From GCA-002712965 sp913048525 (GTDB lineage: Bacteria > Chloroflexota > Dehalococcoidia > Lucifugimonadales > UBA826), in NCBI GenBank assembly GCA_913048525.1, contig CAJWWP010000021.1:1-31479 (forward strand): a stretch of DNA of 31,479 bases, written 5' to 3'. The notes beneath the pieces are model-generated. The model was not told where the DNA came from. It saw only the letters and a list, made by a program, of their open reading frames with translations, and did no database searches. The position numbers and the translations under genes are program-made. Within the stretch, counting starts at the first letter, position 1, and the number at the start of each line of letters is the position of its first letter. Positions 31,451-31,479 of the stretch are shown here, in pieces.

Positions 31451-31479
31451 CTAACTCTCCAAGATTGTCTGGTAAATAT

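Noticed and set aside
1..31479. CRISPR arrays, insertion sequences, prophage or integrase genes
   Set aside because: No regularly spaced repeats, transposase or recombinase motifs were seen; codon and base use look uniform across the window.

Overview
The window reads as a contiguous piece of a bacterial chromosome, moderately AT-rich by eye. No insertion sequence, prophage, CRISPR array, tRNA or rRNA was seen. My best guess for the source is a marine Chloroflexota (SAR202/Dehalococcoidia-like). Pointers are a DnaD/DnaI-type primosome next to dnaB, a ClpC unfoldase, a branched-polyamine synthase homologue, and many central genes mixed with oxidative catabolic enzymes. This is inference from gene content; no marker-gene tree was run.

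Layout. 1-5422: a cut-off VTT/DedA membrane protein, clpC, a PHP-domain phosphoesterase, holA (clamp-loader delta) and a DUF1232 protein. 5470-10182, a replication block on the + strand: rplI with a long acidic tail and a terminator behind it, then dnaB, a DnaD-domain protein, a DnaC/DnaI-type loader carrying two AAA+ modules in one chain, and a HIT protein. 10205-13519: a cysteine-dioxygenase-like cupin, a hydroxyacid-oxoacid transhydrogenase, and a class I DAHP synthase. The DAHP synthase is preceded by what looks like a complete aromatic-amino-acid attenuator: a leader peptide with Phe/Tyr codons, an internal hairpin and a 26-bp-stem terminator. 13643-17747: a formylglycine-generating enzyme, alaS and overlapping ruvX. 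17749-20943, on the - strand: a zinc-type dehydrogenase and, separately, the cluster rpmF-fabD-nusB-acpP.

21242-31450 is the metabolic end. A TcuA-like flavoprotein dehydrogenase is followed by a thiamine-diphosphate enzyme. A - strand trio follows (SDR epimerase, BpsA-like aminopropyltransferase, DUF2156/GNAT-like protein), then a second, paralogous thiamine-diphosphate enzyme, and finally two ATPases of a peptide-type ABC importer whose permease and binding-protein genes are not in the window.

How the genes work together. The replication block supplies helicase and loading factors, with holA nearby. rpmF-fabD-nusB-acpP couples ribosome, transcription and fatty-acid functions as in many bacteria. 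The attenuator would tie entry into the shikimate pathway to Phe/Tyr supply. The flavoprotein and the two thiamine enzymes probably process an imported carboxylic acid; the substrate cannot be read from sequence. The items most worth following are the double-AAA+ helicase loader, the DAHP synthase attenuator, the BpsA operon and the twin thiamine enzymes.
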